A stretch of 64,000 bases of DNA from NCBI RefSeq assembly GCF_000419765.1, contig NZ_ATTQ01000014.1:1-64000 (forward strand). Reading direction: 5' to 3'. The first letter of the stretch is position 1. Every line of letters starts with the position of its first letter. The position numbers and the translations under genes were made by a program. Below are positions 25,707 through 34,079 of this stretch, in pieces. A model generated the notes under the pieces. That model did not search any database and was not told the origin of the DNA. It was given only the letters and a program-made list of their open reading frames with translations. The DNA is from Rhizobium mongolense USDA 1844 (GTDB lineage Bacteria; Pseudomonadota; Alphaproteobacteria; Rhizobiales; Rhizobiaceae).

Positions 25707-26729
25707 CTATCGCGGTGCGGGGCCGGTCGAGGCCCTGACGATCAGCTCCGCTTTCCACAGCTCGTGCTCCGGATAGGAGCCGATCTCTTTGACGGTGCCG
25801 ATCAGGCGCTGCGCAATCCGGGCGCCGGCGGCACGAAGAGACGAGCGCGTCGTCGTCAGCGGGACCGAAAAATTCTCCGGCTTCAGAAGCGGCAGCTCGT
25901 CGTCATGGGCGATGAGCGAGATATCCTCTGCGAGCTTCAGGCCGGCCTGGTTCAGGGCGCGGATCGCGCCGAGTGCTAGCACGGTGCTGGAACAGAGGAC
26001 GGCGGTCGGACGCTCCGGCATCTGCAGAAACTGCTCCATCGCGATCAGGCCTTGCTCGTCGGTCATCAGTGAGTGACTGACGCAATTTTTGGAAAGCGTC
26101 AGTCCCCGTTCCGACAAGGCGGCGACCACCCCGTTTTTCCGGCGGATCGCAAAGTCGAGATGCGCCGGCCCGTTTATCAGCGCAAATCGCGTATGGCCGA
26201 GCTGCAACAGGAGTTTCGCCGCATCGTAGAAGGCGGTCTCGTTGTCGATATCGAGATAGGGATAATCCGGCTCCGACCCGAACGAGCGGCCATGTACGAT
26301 GAACGGCATCGCCAGCGATTTCAGCATCGCCAGGCGCGGGTCGTGAGCGCGCATATAGGCAACGAAAAGCGCATCGACATTGCCGCTGATTGCGAGGCGG
26401 CGAAGTGCAGCCACTTCGTCGTCGGGGTCAGAGGGCATGATGACGAGATGGAAGTCCTGCCGGACGGCCTCCTCTCCGAGGCCGGCCAGGAACTCGCCAA
26501 AATGGATATCCGATTGATGGCCAGGCGCCATCGGCATCACCAGTCCGATCGAACCCGCCTTGCCCGTCGCGAGACGCTGGGCCGCCTTGTTCGGCCGGTA
26601 TCCCGTTTCCTTGACGGCGCGAAGCACACGTTCGCGCGTCGCCTCGTTGACTTCAGGATAGCCATTGAGTGCACGGCTGACGGTCGTCTGCGAAAGACCA
26701 AGCAATTGCGAGAGCTGTTTGAGATTCAC
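25707..26729 (-). CDS. aglR: AglR, LacI-family repressor of the alpha-glucoside locus
   Basis: 340 residues. The N-terminal LacI helix-turn-helix and hinge are textbook: MNLKQLSQLLGLSQTTVSRA, then LNGYPEVNEATRERV. A periplasmic-binding-like sugar domain follows (from about residue 60). It is divergent from aglE with 275 bases between, in which two AAAGCGCTTT palindromes lie. By position and homology to S. meliloti AglR it represses aglEFGAK and probably itself; the ligand is likely an alpha-glucoside. Confidence 0.93.
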   Translation of the reverse strand: MNLKQLSQLLGLSQTTVSRALNGYPEVNEATRERVLRAVKETGYRPNKAAQRLATGKAGSIGLVMPMAPGHQSDIHFGEFLAGLGEEAVRQDFHLVIMPSDPDDEVAALRRLAISGNVDALFVAYMRAHDPRLAMLKSLAMPFIVHGRSFGSEPDYPYLDIDNETAFYDAAKLLLQLGHTRFALINGPAHLDFAIRRKNGVVAALSERGLTLSKNCVSHSLMTDEQGLIAMEQFLQMPERPTAVLCSSTVLALGAIRALNQAGLKLAEDISLIAHDDELPLLKPENFSVPLTTTRSSLRAAGARIAQRLIGTVKEIGSYPEHELWKAELIVRASTGPAPR

Positions 26730-26777
26730 CTGCCGCGTTTCCTCCTCAGCGCCCTCAACACACGCCTCCCTATGTCC

Positions 26778-26787
26778 AAAGCGCTTT
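26778..26787. promoter_or_regulatory. LacI-type operator AAAGCGCTTT, aglR-proximal
   Basis: Perfect 10-base palindrome with central CG, the hallmark of LacI-family operators. It lies 49 bases upstream of the aglR start, suggesting autoregulation. A second copy lies 158 bases away (centre to centre). Confidence 0.7.
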
Positions 26788-26933
26788 CAATTATGTAGCA
26801 ACTACGGCGCTTGACTCAAGAAAAATCCCTCCATATTCCCCTCCAGATGCCGCTGCAATGGGCAATGCAAGCGTCTCGTTCCGCGGTATTTTTGAAATGG
26901 CTTGACTCTTTTCTGCCGAAAGTGAAATGAGTG

Positions 26934-26947
26934 TCAAAGCGCTTTGA
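26934..26947. promoter_or_regulatory. LacI-type operator TCAAAGCGCTTTGA, aglE-proximal
   Basis: Perfect 14-base palindrome 57 bases before the aglE start, sharing the AAAGCGCTTT core with the copy at 26778. Two operators about 15 helical turns apart (158/10.5) would suit repression by DNA looping (inference). Confidence 0.75.
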
Positions 26948-27004
26948 AATTTGCTCTCGGGAGGTTGGGAAGCGCCGTTGGGATTGTGATGGGAGGTTGA
27001 TCAC

Positions 27005-28366
27005 ATGAAGAAAATTCTTTTGATGGGCGTTGCCGTAACGGCGCTGTTTGCCGGGGCAGCTTCTGCTGCCGATCTGAAGTTTCCTCCAGGTCAGGATACG
27101 AAGTTCAACTGGAAGAGCTATGACGAGTTCAAGGCAGCTCACGCCGATTTGAAAGGCGAGCCGCTGACAATCTTCGGGCCGTGGCGCGGTGAGGACGAGG
27201 CCTTCTTCCGCAGCATCCTCGCTTATTTCACTGAGGCGACGGGCGTCGATGCCACCTATTCATCCTCCGAAAACTACGAACAACAGATCGTTATCGATAC
27301 GCAGGCGGGCTCGCCTCCGAACGTGGCGATCCTGCCGCAGCCCGGCCTCCTGGCCGATCTCGCCAGCAAGGGCCTCCTGACGCCGCTGGGCGAGGAGAAT
27401 TCCAAGTGGGTGAAGGACAATTACGGCGCGGGCGACAGCTGGGTCGGTTACGGCACCTACAAGGGCAAGGACGGCAAGGACGGCTACTATGCATTCCCTT
27501 ACAAGGCCGACGTGAAGTCGCTTGTCTGGTATGTTCCGGAAAACTTCAAGGAAGCTGGATATAAGGTTCCGACCACGATGGAAGAGCTCCATGCCCTGAC
27601 GGACCAGATCGTCAAGGACGGCGGCGTTCCGTGGTGCATCGGCCTCGGCTCCGGCGGCGCGACCGGCTGGCCTGCGACCGACTGGATCGAAGACATCATG
27701 CTGCGCATGAACAAGCCGGATGTCTATGACAAGTGGACCACGAACGAAGTGAAATTCACCGACCCGGCCGTCGTTGCCGCGATCGATGAATTCGGCAAGT
27801 TCGCCAAGAACGAGAGCTATGTCGATGGCGGTGCTGCCGCCGTTGCTTCGACCGACTTCCGCGACAGCCCAAAGGGTCTCTTCGCCGTTCCGCCGAAGTG
27901 CTACCTGCACCATCAGGCTTCGTTCATCCCGTCCTTCTTCCCCGAAGGCACGAAGCTCGGTCAGGACGCCGACTTCTTCTATATGCCGACCTATGCGGCG
28001 CATGCCGACCTCGGCAAGCCGGTTCTCGGTGCCGGCACGCTCGTCTCGATCACCAAGGATTCGAAGGCCGCCCGCGCTTTCGTCGAATTCCTGAAGACGC
28101 CGATCGCGCACGAGGTCTGGATGGCGCAGTCGAGCTTCCTGACGCCATACAAGGGTGTGAACACTGCGGCCTATGCCAACGAGCAGATGAAGCGGGAAGG
28201 CGAGATCTTGACGACGGCCACGACCTTCCGCTTCGACGGTTCGGACCTGATGCCCGGCAAGATCGGCGCGGGCGCCTTCTGGACCGGCATGGTCGATTTC
28301 GTCGGCGGCAAGTCTGCGGAAGACACCGGCAAGGAAGTCCAGGCCGCCTGGGACGCCATCAAGTAA
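27005..28366 (+). CDS. aglE: AglE, alpha-glucoside ABC transporter substrate-binding protein
   Basis: Periplasmic receptor for sucrose, maltose, trehalose-type alpha-glucosides (as in S. meliloti AglE). 453 residues: signal peptide at 1-22 (ending FAGAASAAD), then a class I extracellular solute-binding fold with LTIFGPWRGEDEAFFRSILAY and YYAFPYKADVKSLVWYV. GGGAGG precedes the ATG. First gene of the agl operon; the 162-base gap to aglF holds stem-loops that may leave this gene's mRNA in excess. Confidence 0.96.
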   Translation: MKKILLMGVAVTALFAGAASAADLKFPPGQDTKFNWKSYDEFKAAHADLKGEPLTIFGPWRGEDEAFFRSILAYFTEATGVDATYSSSENYEQQIVIDTQAGSPPNVAILPQPGLLADLASKGLLTPLGEENSKWVKDNYGAGDSWVGYGTYKGKDGKDGYYAFPYKADVKSLVWYVPENFKEAGYKVPTTMEELHALTDQIVKDGGVPWCIGLGSGGATGWPATDWIEDIMLRMNKPDVYDKWTTNEVKFTDPAVVAAIDEFGKFAKNESYVDGGAAAVASTDFRDSPKGLFAVPPKCYLHHQASFIPSFFPEGTKLGQDADFFYMPTYAAHADLGKPVLGAGTLVSITKDSKAARAFVEFLKTPIAHEVWMAQSSFLTPYKGVNTAAYANEQMKREGEILTTATTFRFDGSDLMPGKIGAGAFWTGMVDFVGGKSAEDTGKEVQAAWDAIK

Positions 28367-28379
28367 TCGCGATAGCCGG

Positions 28380-28436
28380 TGCCACGGGAAACCCGCGGCA
28401 TTGCTGGCACGAATGACCGGACCGGCAGGCCCGGTC
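28380..28436 (+). terminator. Stem-loops between aglE and aglF
   Basis: TGCC-A-CGGG (28380-28388) faces CCCG-C-GGCA (28392-28400) around AAA, one mismatch. A second stem pairs GACCGG (28415-28420) with CCGGTC (28431-28436). No T-run follows either. Such intercistronic hairpins after a binding-protein gene usually stabilise the upstream message or attenuate read-through. Confidence 0.45.
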
Positions 28437-28528
28437 AACGCCGGATACTGTGGTCAAACGCATAAAGAAGTTGACGGTAACTGGTGTCGGCCCTTCAACA
28501 TAGGCAAGGGTAGCACGGGGAGGGACGA

Positions 28529-29542
28529 ATGCTGTCGCAGATAGTTTCCGCGTTGGGCGTTGTGGTGGTGGCGGTATTCGCCTGCTCGGCCTACTTTTAT
28601 TTTTCGAACAAGATACTGGATCTGGCGCTACCCGTGAAGGATGGCGACATTCGTTCCGCGGCGCGCAATCTGAACCGCCGGGCGATGATCCGCCCGTGGC
28701 TCTTTCTCGGGCCGGCGCTGTTTTTGCTGATCGTCTATCTCGTCTACCCCGTCGTGGCGACCTTAATCCTCTCCTTCTACGATCGCTCCGGTGAGCAGTT
28801 CGTCGGCTTTGCAAATTACCAGTGGGCCTTCGGCGATCGTGAATTCCGCCAATCAATCTTTAATAATATTCTCTGGCTTGCCGTCGTTCCGGCGGCCTGC
28901 ACGTTCTTCGGCCTGGTCATCGCAGTGATGACCGACCGCATCTGGTGGGGCAACATCGCCAAGAGCATCGTCTTCATGCCGATGGCGATCTCCTTCGTCG
29001 GCGCATCCGTCATTTGGAAGTTCATCTACGAGTTTCGCGGCGGCAACGACACCCAGATCGGGCTCTTGAACGCGATCGTGCAGCTTTTCGGCGGCACACC
29101 GCAGGTGTGGATTTCGGTGCCCTTCTGGAACAACTTCTTCCTCATGGTGATCTTGATCTGGATCCAGACGGGCTTTGCCATGGTCATCCTCTCCGCAGCG
29201 CTGCGCGGTATTCCGGAAGAAACCATCGAGGCGGCTGTCATCGACGGCGCCAACGGCTGGCAAATCTTCTGGCGCATCATGGTACCGCAGGTCTGGGGAT
29301 CGATCGCCGTCGTGTGGACCACCATCACCATTCTCGTACTGAAGGTTTTCGACATCGTTCTGACCATGACCAACGGTCAATGGAACTCGATGGTTCTTGC
29401 CAACCTGATGTTCAACTGGATGTTCCGCGGAGGCGGCGATTCCGGCCGAAGCGCCGTCATCGCCCTCATCATCATGCTGGCCGTGACGCCGATCATGGTC
29501 TGGAACGTCCGCCGCGCCAATCGCGAGCTGGGAGGCCACTGA
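28529..29542 (+). CDS. aglF: AglF, alpha-glucoside ABC transporter permease
   Basis: MalF-type inner-membrane permease, 337 residues. An extra N-terminal hydrophobic helix (about 5-28) precedes the usual set; the ABC-coupling EAA loop is visible as EETIEAAVIDGANGWQIFWR near residue 230. 1 base separates it from aglG. Pairs with AglG to form the channel. Confidence 0.95.
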   Translation: MLSQIVSALGVVVVAVFACSAYFYFSNKILDLALPVKDGDIRSAARNLNRRAMIRPWLFLGPALFLLIVYLVYPVVATLILSFYDRSGEQFVGFANYQWAFGDREFRQSIFNNILWLAVVPAACTFFGLVIAVMTDRIWWGNIAKSIVFMPMAISFVGASVIWKFIYEFRGGNDTQIGLLNAIVQLFGGTPQVWISVPFWNNFFLMVILIWIQTGFAMVILSAALRGIPEETIEAAVIDGANGWQIFWRIMVPQVWGSIAVVWTTITILVLKVFDIVLTMTNGQWNSMVLANLMFNWMFRGGGDSGRSAVIALIIMLAVTPIMVWNVRRANRELGGH

Positions 29543-29543
29543 G

Positions 29544-30707
29544 ATGACGCTTGCCAGAGATTTCTTCAAGATTGGCCCTGCTCGCCTTTTTGTGCACTTC
29601 GTCGTTCTGGTCATCGTGGTCCTGTGGCTGATTCCGACGCTCGGCATCTTCATCAGCGCGCTGCGAGACAAGGATCAGCTCGTCGTCTCCGGCTGGTGGA
29701 CAGCCTTCGCCGGCTCCTCCCGCACCGTGGCATCCCGCCTTGGACAACCCGACCAGCAAAAGCAGGAGGGCGCGACCTATGTGATCGCCGGCAATGTCCT
29801 GGAAGGCCAGGAGGGACGTTCGGTCAGAGCCTTCGGCACGCGTGTCCAGCAGCCGGCTGCCTACAGCGCTGGTGAGACCGCTGACCTCGGCGACGGCGTC
29901 TCGCTGCTCGTCAACAGCGACGGCAGCTATCGCTACATAAAGAATGCCCCCTTCGGCCCGGACGACGGCGGCCGGCGCGTCTACGTTTCGATCGCAACGC
30001 CGCCGGAATTCACGATGCAGAACTACCGGACGGTTCTGACAGGCGAGGGCATCGGCCAATCCTTCATCAATTCGCTGACGGTGACGATCCCGGCGACCAT
30101 CATTCCGATCCTCATAGCTGCCTTTGCAGCCTACGCCTTGAGCTGGATGGAGTTCCCGGGCCGCGCGCTGTTGATCGCGCTCGTCGTCGGCCTCATCGTC
30201 GTGCCGCTGCAGATGTCGCTGATCCCGCTGCTGCGCCTCTACAATATGGTTGGAGCGGCTTTCGATGCGCCGTCCAAGACCTATCTCGGCATCTGGCTGG
30301 CGCACACGGCTTTCGGCATGCCGCTGGCCATCTACCTGCTCCGCGCCTATATCGCAGGGCTGCCGAAGGAGATCATCGAATCCGCGCGCGTCGATGGCGC
30401 GAGCGATTTCGAAATCTTCGTCCGCATCGTTTTGCCTCTTTCTTTCCCCGCACTTGCATCCTTCGCGATCTTCCAGTTCCTCTGGGTCTGGAACGACCTG
30501 CTTGTTGCCATGGTCTTCCTCGGCACCGACAGGCAGCACCTCGTGCTGACCGGCGCGCTGAACGCGCTGCTCGGTTCGCGCGGCGGCAATTGGGAAATCC
30601 TAACCGCTTCGGCCTTCGTCACCATCATCATACCGCTGCTCGTCTTCTTCGGGCTGCAGCGCTATCTGGTGCGCGGCCTGCTCGCCGGTTCGGTCAAGGG
30701 GGGCTGA
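29544..30707 (+). CDS. aglG: AglG, alpha-glucoside ABC transporter permease
   Basis: MalG-type permease, 387 residues. TM1 (about 12-35) is followed by a large periplasmic insertion of some 110 residues (about 45-155) rich in Gly/Asp/Gln, then the remaining helices. The coupling loop is KEIIESARVDGASDFEIFVR near residue 275. It ends GLLAGSVKGG, typical of the family. aglA follows after 34 bases. Confidence 0.95.
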   Translation: MTLARDFFKIGPARLFVHFVVLVIVVLWLIPTLGIFISALRDKDQLVVSGWWTAFAGSSRTVASRLGQPDQQKQEGATYVIAGNVLEGQEGRSVRAFGTRVQQPAAYSAGETADLGDGVSLLVNSDGSYRYIKNAPFGPDDGGRRVYVSIATPPEFTMQNYRTVLTGEGIGQSFINSLTVTIPATIIPILIAAFAAYALSWMEFPGRALLIALVVGLIVVPLQMSLIPLLRLYNMVGAAFDAPSKTYLGIWLAHTAFGMPLAIYLLRAYIAGLPKEIIESARVDGASDFEIFVRIVLPLSFPALASFAIFQFLWVWNDLLVAMVFLGTDRQHLVLTGALNALLGSRGGNWEILTASAFVTIIIPLLVFFGLQRYLVRGLLAGSVKGG

Positions 30708-30741
30708 TCATCCCAACACGACACATCCCGCAGGAACAGAC

Positions 30742-32394
30742 ATGAGCATAGCATCTCAAACCACTTTGACGGCCGACAAGGACTGGTGGCGCGGTGCGGT
30801 AATCTATCAGATCTACCCGCGCTCCTTTCAGGATTCAAACGGCGACGGCATCGGCGATCTGAAGGGCATCACCGCCCGCCTGCCGTATGTAGCAAGCCTC
30901 GGTGCCGACGCGATCTGGATTTCGCCCTTCTTCACCTCGCCGATGCGCGATTTCGGCTACGACGTTTCGGACTACGAGAACGTCGATTCGATCTTCGGCA
31001 CGCTGGTGGATTTCGACACGATGATTGCCGAGGCCCATCGCCTCGGCATCAAGGTGATGATCGACCTCGTCATCTCGCACAGCTCGGACCAACACCCGTG
31101 GTTTGCCGAAAGCCGTTCCAGCAAGACGAACGCAAAAGCGGATTGGTATGTCTGGGCGGATGCAAAGCCGGATGGCGCGCCGCCGAACAACTGGCTGTCG
31201 ATTTTCGGCGGCTCGGCATGGGCGTGGGATCCGCGACGCATGCAGTATTACCTGCACAATTTCCTGACCTCGCAGCCCGACATGAACCTGCACAATCCGG
31301 AAGTACAGGACCGGTTGCTCAATGTTGTCCGCTTCTGGCTGATGCGCGGCGTCGACGGTTTCCGTCTCGACACGATCAATTTCTATTTCCACGACCAGCA
31401 ACTGCGCGACAATCCGGCGCTGCCGCCCGCCCGCCGCAACGCTTCGACCGCGCCGGCGGTGAACCCTTATAATTTCCAGGAACACATCTACGATAAGAAC
31501 CGGCCGGAGAACCTGGAGTTCTTGAAGCGCTTCCGTGCGGTTCTGGAAGAGTTTCCGGCAATCGCGGCCGTCGGCGAAGTAGGTGACAGCCAGCGCGGCC
31601 TGGAGATCGTCGGCGAATACACCTCCGGAAACGACAAGATGCATATGTGCTATGCCTTCGAGTTTCTCGCCCCCGATCCGCTATCGCCGGAGCGCGTCGA
31701 GGAAGTGATGGAAGATTTCGCCGCTGCAGCGCCCGATGGCTGGGCCTGCTGGGCATTCTCCAATCACGACGTCATGCGTCATGTTAGCCGCTGGGGTTCG
31801 CTCGTCGCCGATCATGACGCATTTGCCAAGCTATATGCCTCGCTGCTGATGACCCTGCGCGGCTCCGTCTGCCTTTATCAGGGTGAGGAGCTCGGCCTGA
31901 CCGAGGCCGATCTTGCCTACCAGGACCTTCAGGATCCATACGGCATCCAGTTCTGGCCGGAATACAAGGGACGCGACGGCTGCCGCACGCCTATGGTCTG
32001 GGACTCGCAGGTTTCCCAAGGCGGCTTCTCGACCGTCACGCCGTGGCTGCCGGTGCCGGTCGAGCATATCCTGCGCGCCGTCAGCGTGCAGCAGGGCGAC
32101 GAGAATTCCGTGCTCGAGCACTACCGCCGCTTCCTCGCCTTTCGCAAGCAGTATCCGGCGTTTGCCAAGGGCGAGATCGAATTCGAGCAGCCGCAAGGCG
32201 ATGCGCTTGTCTTCACGCGCATATACGGCAACGAGCAATTGCTCTGCATTTTCAACATCAGCCCGGTGGAAATCAACGTCAGCTTGCCGATGGGAGAATG
32301 GCAGGCATTGACGGGACACGGTTTCACCAGCAACAACTACGGCGATAAGATCGATATTCCGGCTTGGGGGGCGTATTTCGCCCGTCTCGCGTAA
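30742..32394 (+). CDS. aglA: AglA, alpha-glucosidase (GH13)
   Basis: Cytoplasmic hydrolase that splits imported alpha-glucosides to glucose and partner sugar. 550 residues with the GH13 barrel: VIYQIYPRSFQDSNGDGIGD near residue 20, DLVISHSSDQHPWF, nucleophile Asp210 in GFRLDTINFY, acid/base Glu279 in AAVGEVGD and Asp343 in FSNHD. No signal peptide. AGGA precedes the ATG. Its glucose feeds the zwf-pgl-edd operon nearby. Confidence 0.96.
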   Translation: MSIASQTTLTADKDWWRGAVIYQIYPRSFQDSNGDGIGDLKGITARLPYVASLGADAIWISPFFTSPMRDFGYDVSDYENVDSIFGTLVDFDTMIAEAHRLGIKVMIDLVISHSSDQHPWFAESRSSKTNAKADWYVWADAKPDGAPPNNWLSIFGGSAWAWDPRRMQYYLHNFLTSQPDMNLHNPEVQDRLLNVVRFWLMRGVDGFRLDTINFYFHDQQLRDNPALPPARRNASTAPAVNPYNFQEHIYDKNRPENLEFLKRFRAVLEEFPAIAAVGEVGDSQRGLEIVGEYTSGNDKMHMCYAFEFLAPDPLSPERVEEVMEDFAAAAPDGWACWAFSNHDVMRHVSRWGSLVADHDAFAKLYASLLMTLRGSVCLYQGEELGLTEADLAYQDLQDPYGIQFWPEYKGRDGCRTPMVWDSQVSQGGFSTVTPWLPVPVEHILRAVSVQQGDENSVLEHYRRFLAFRKQYPAFAKGEIEFEQPQGDALVFTRIYGNEQLLCIFNISPVEINVSLPMGEWQALTGHGFTSNNYGDKIDIPAWGAYFARLA

Positions 32395-32415
32395 GGATCA
32401 GGAGGGGAGCATCAA

Positions 32416-33504
32416 ATGACTGGACTTACTCTAAAGGAAATCCGTAAATCCTACGGCTCCGTGGATGTCCTCCACGGCATCGACCTGGAGATCAAACAGG
32501 GTGAGTTCATCGTCTTCGTGGGGCCGTCGGGTTGCGGCAAGTCAACGCTGCTGCGCATGATCGCCGGCCTTGAGAACATCACCGGCGGCGAGATGTATAT
32601 CGATGGCCAGCTCGTCAACGACGTCCCGCCGTCGAAGCGCGGCATCGCCATGGTGTTCCAGTCCTACGCGCTTTATCCGCACATGACGGTCTTCGACAAC
32701 ATGGCTTTCGGCATGAAGATCGCCGGCGAAAGCAAGCAGGAGATCGATCGTCGCGTGAGAGCCGCCGCCGAAAGCCTGCAGCTCACCAATTATCTCGACC
32801 GCCTGCCGAAGGCGCTCTCCGGTGGCCAGCGCCAGCGCGTTGCGATCGGCCGCGCCATCTGCCGCGATCCGAAGGTCTTCCTCTTCGACGAGCCGCTGTC
32901 GAACCTCGATGCAGCATTGCGCGTCGCGACCCGTATCGAGATCGCCCGCCTCAATGAGCAGATGGCCGATACCACGATGATTTACGTCACCCACGACCAG
33001 GTCGAGGCGATGACGCTTGCCGATCGTATCGTCGTCCTGTCGGCCGGCCACATCGAGCAGGTCGGCGCACCGCTGGAGCTTTACGAGCGCCCGGCAAACC
33101 TCTTCGTCGCGAAGTTCATCGGCTCTCCGGCCATGAACATCATCCCCTCTACCATCAGTGAAGCGGGTGCCACCACGACGATCACGCTCAAGGGCGGCAG
33201 GTCGGTCACGCTCGACATTCCGACCGCGGCTTCCGAAAAAGGCAAGACGGCAAGTTTCGGCGTGCGTCCTGAAGACCTGCAGATCGCCAATGGCGACGAC
33301 TACATCTTCGAAGGCGAGGTCTCGATCGTCGAAGCGCTCGGCGAAGTCACGCTCCTTTATATCGAAGGCCTGATGCCGGGAGAGCCGATCATCGTCAAGC
33401 TGCCGGGCATCACCGACATCAAGAAAGGTCAGAAGATGAGGTTCGCTGCTGATCGCTCGAAACTGCATCTTTTCGATGCCGAGGGCCACACTTACAGAAG
33501 GTAG
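32416..33504 (+). CDS. aglK: AglK, alpha-glucoside ABC transporter ATPase
   Basis: MalK-type ATPase, 362 residues. Walker A GPSGCGKST, Q-loop region VFQSYALYPHMTV, signature LSGGQRQRVAIGRA, Walker B VFLFDEPLSNLD and switch His in VTHDQVEA are all intact. A C-terminal OB-type regulatory domain (about 235-362, FGVRPEDLQIANGDDY) follows. AGGAGG precedes the ATG. Last gene of the agl operon. Confidence 0.97.
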   Translation: MTGLTLKEIRKSYGSVDVLHGIDLEIKQGEFIVFVGPSGCGKSTLLRMIAGLENITGGEMYIDGQLVNDVPPSKRGIAMVFQSYALYPHMTVFDNMAFGMKIAGESKQEIDRRVRAAAESLQLTNYLDRLPKALSGGQRQRVAIGRAICRDPKVFLFDEPLSNLDAALRVATRIEIARLNEQMADTTMIYVTHDQVEAMTLADRIVVLSAGHIEQVGAPLELYERPANLFVAKFIGSPAMNIIPSTISEAGATTTITLKGGRSVTLDIPTAASEKGKTASFGVRPEDLQIANGDDYIFEGEVSIVEALGEVTLLYIEGLMPGEPIIVKLPGITDIKKGQKMRFAADRSKLHLFDAEGHTYRR

Positions 33505-33672
33505 GAGACTATTTTTGCGCGGTTCTTTGTGAGCGCCTGAAACGCAGCGATCATCACGTTCTGTTAAACATCCGCTGCTAGCTTTCCCTTTATAGTTTCA
33601 AGGGGAATCAGGGTCGTGGGTGCATCCAATCCATTGCCAACAGGGCATTTTCTCAACAAGGAAGAATCCTTC

Positions 33673-34026
33673 ATGTACGACCGCGAACAGCGGTTCAAAA
33701 TGGAGGATACGATGAACGCTGCGCGGATCGAGTACACCGAAAAGGGCGTCATGCATATGGCGTCCCGGCGCTGCGATATCATTCGAATTTCGATGAGCAG
33801 CGCGATCCTGGCGATCCTGACGCAGTTCACCTTGCCGAAGCAGTTTTATCTGGATATTCCCGATGCACGCATCACCAAGGTCGGCTGCATGCTGATGCGG
33901 GTGAACACCAACAACACCATCGAGGTCCGCTTCCTGCGCCTGCTGACGCAGAAGGAAATGAACAAGATTTTTGTCTACAGCACGCATCCGGCGCATCGCG
34001 ACCACGTTCTAGACGTTCGCGCCTGA
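33673..34026 (+). CDS. Small PilZ-domain-like protein (hypothetical)
   Basis: 117 residues, no signal peptide or membrane segment. It starts MYDREQRFKMEDTMNAARIE with AAGGA about 10 bases upstream; an earlier in-frame start at 33616 lacks one. The beta-rich body with SRRCDIIRISMSSAIL recalls a PilZ fold, but the c-di-GMP residues (RxxxR and [D/N]xSxxG) look degenerate: REQRF and RISMSSA. It is separate from the agl operon (168-base gap) and convergent with edd; a hairpin follows at 34050-34072. Function unknown. Confidence 0.8.
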   Translation: MYDREQRFKMEDTMNAARIEYTEKGVMHMASRRCDIIRISMSSAILAILTQFTLPKQFYLDIPDARITKVGCMLMRVNTNNTIEVRFLRLLTQKEMNKIFVYSTHPAHRDHVLDVRA

Positions 34027-34049
34027 TCGGACATTTCTGGAATTGCACA

Positions 34050-34072
34050 AGCCCGCGATCCGTTCGCGGGCT
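34050..34072. terminator. Hairpin between convergent genes
   Basis: AGCCCGCG (34050-34057) pairs with CGCGGGCT (34065-34072) around a 7-base loop, followed by GTTTGCG. It lies between the PilZ-like gene and the convergent edd gene and could serve both strands, though T-runs are weak. Confidence 0.55.
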
Positions 34073-34079
34073 GTTTGCG

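Noticed and set aside
28399..28420. TGGCACGAATG as a sigma-54 promoter
   Set aside because: The required GC element (TTGC-type) at the proper distance is absent; the bases belong to the intercistronic hairpins.
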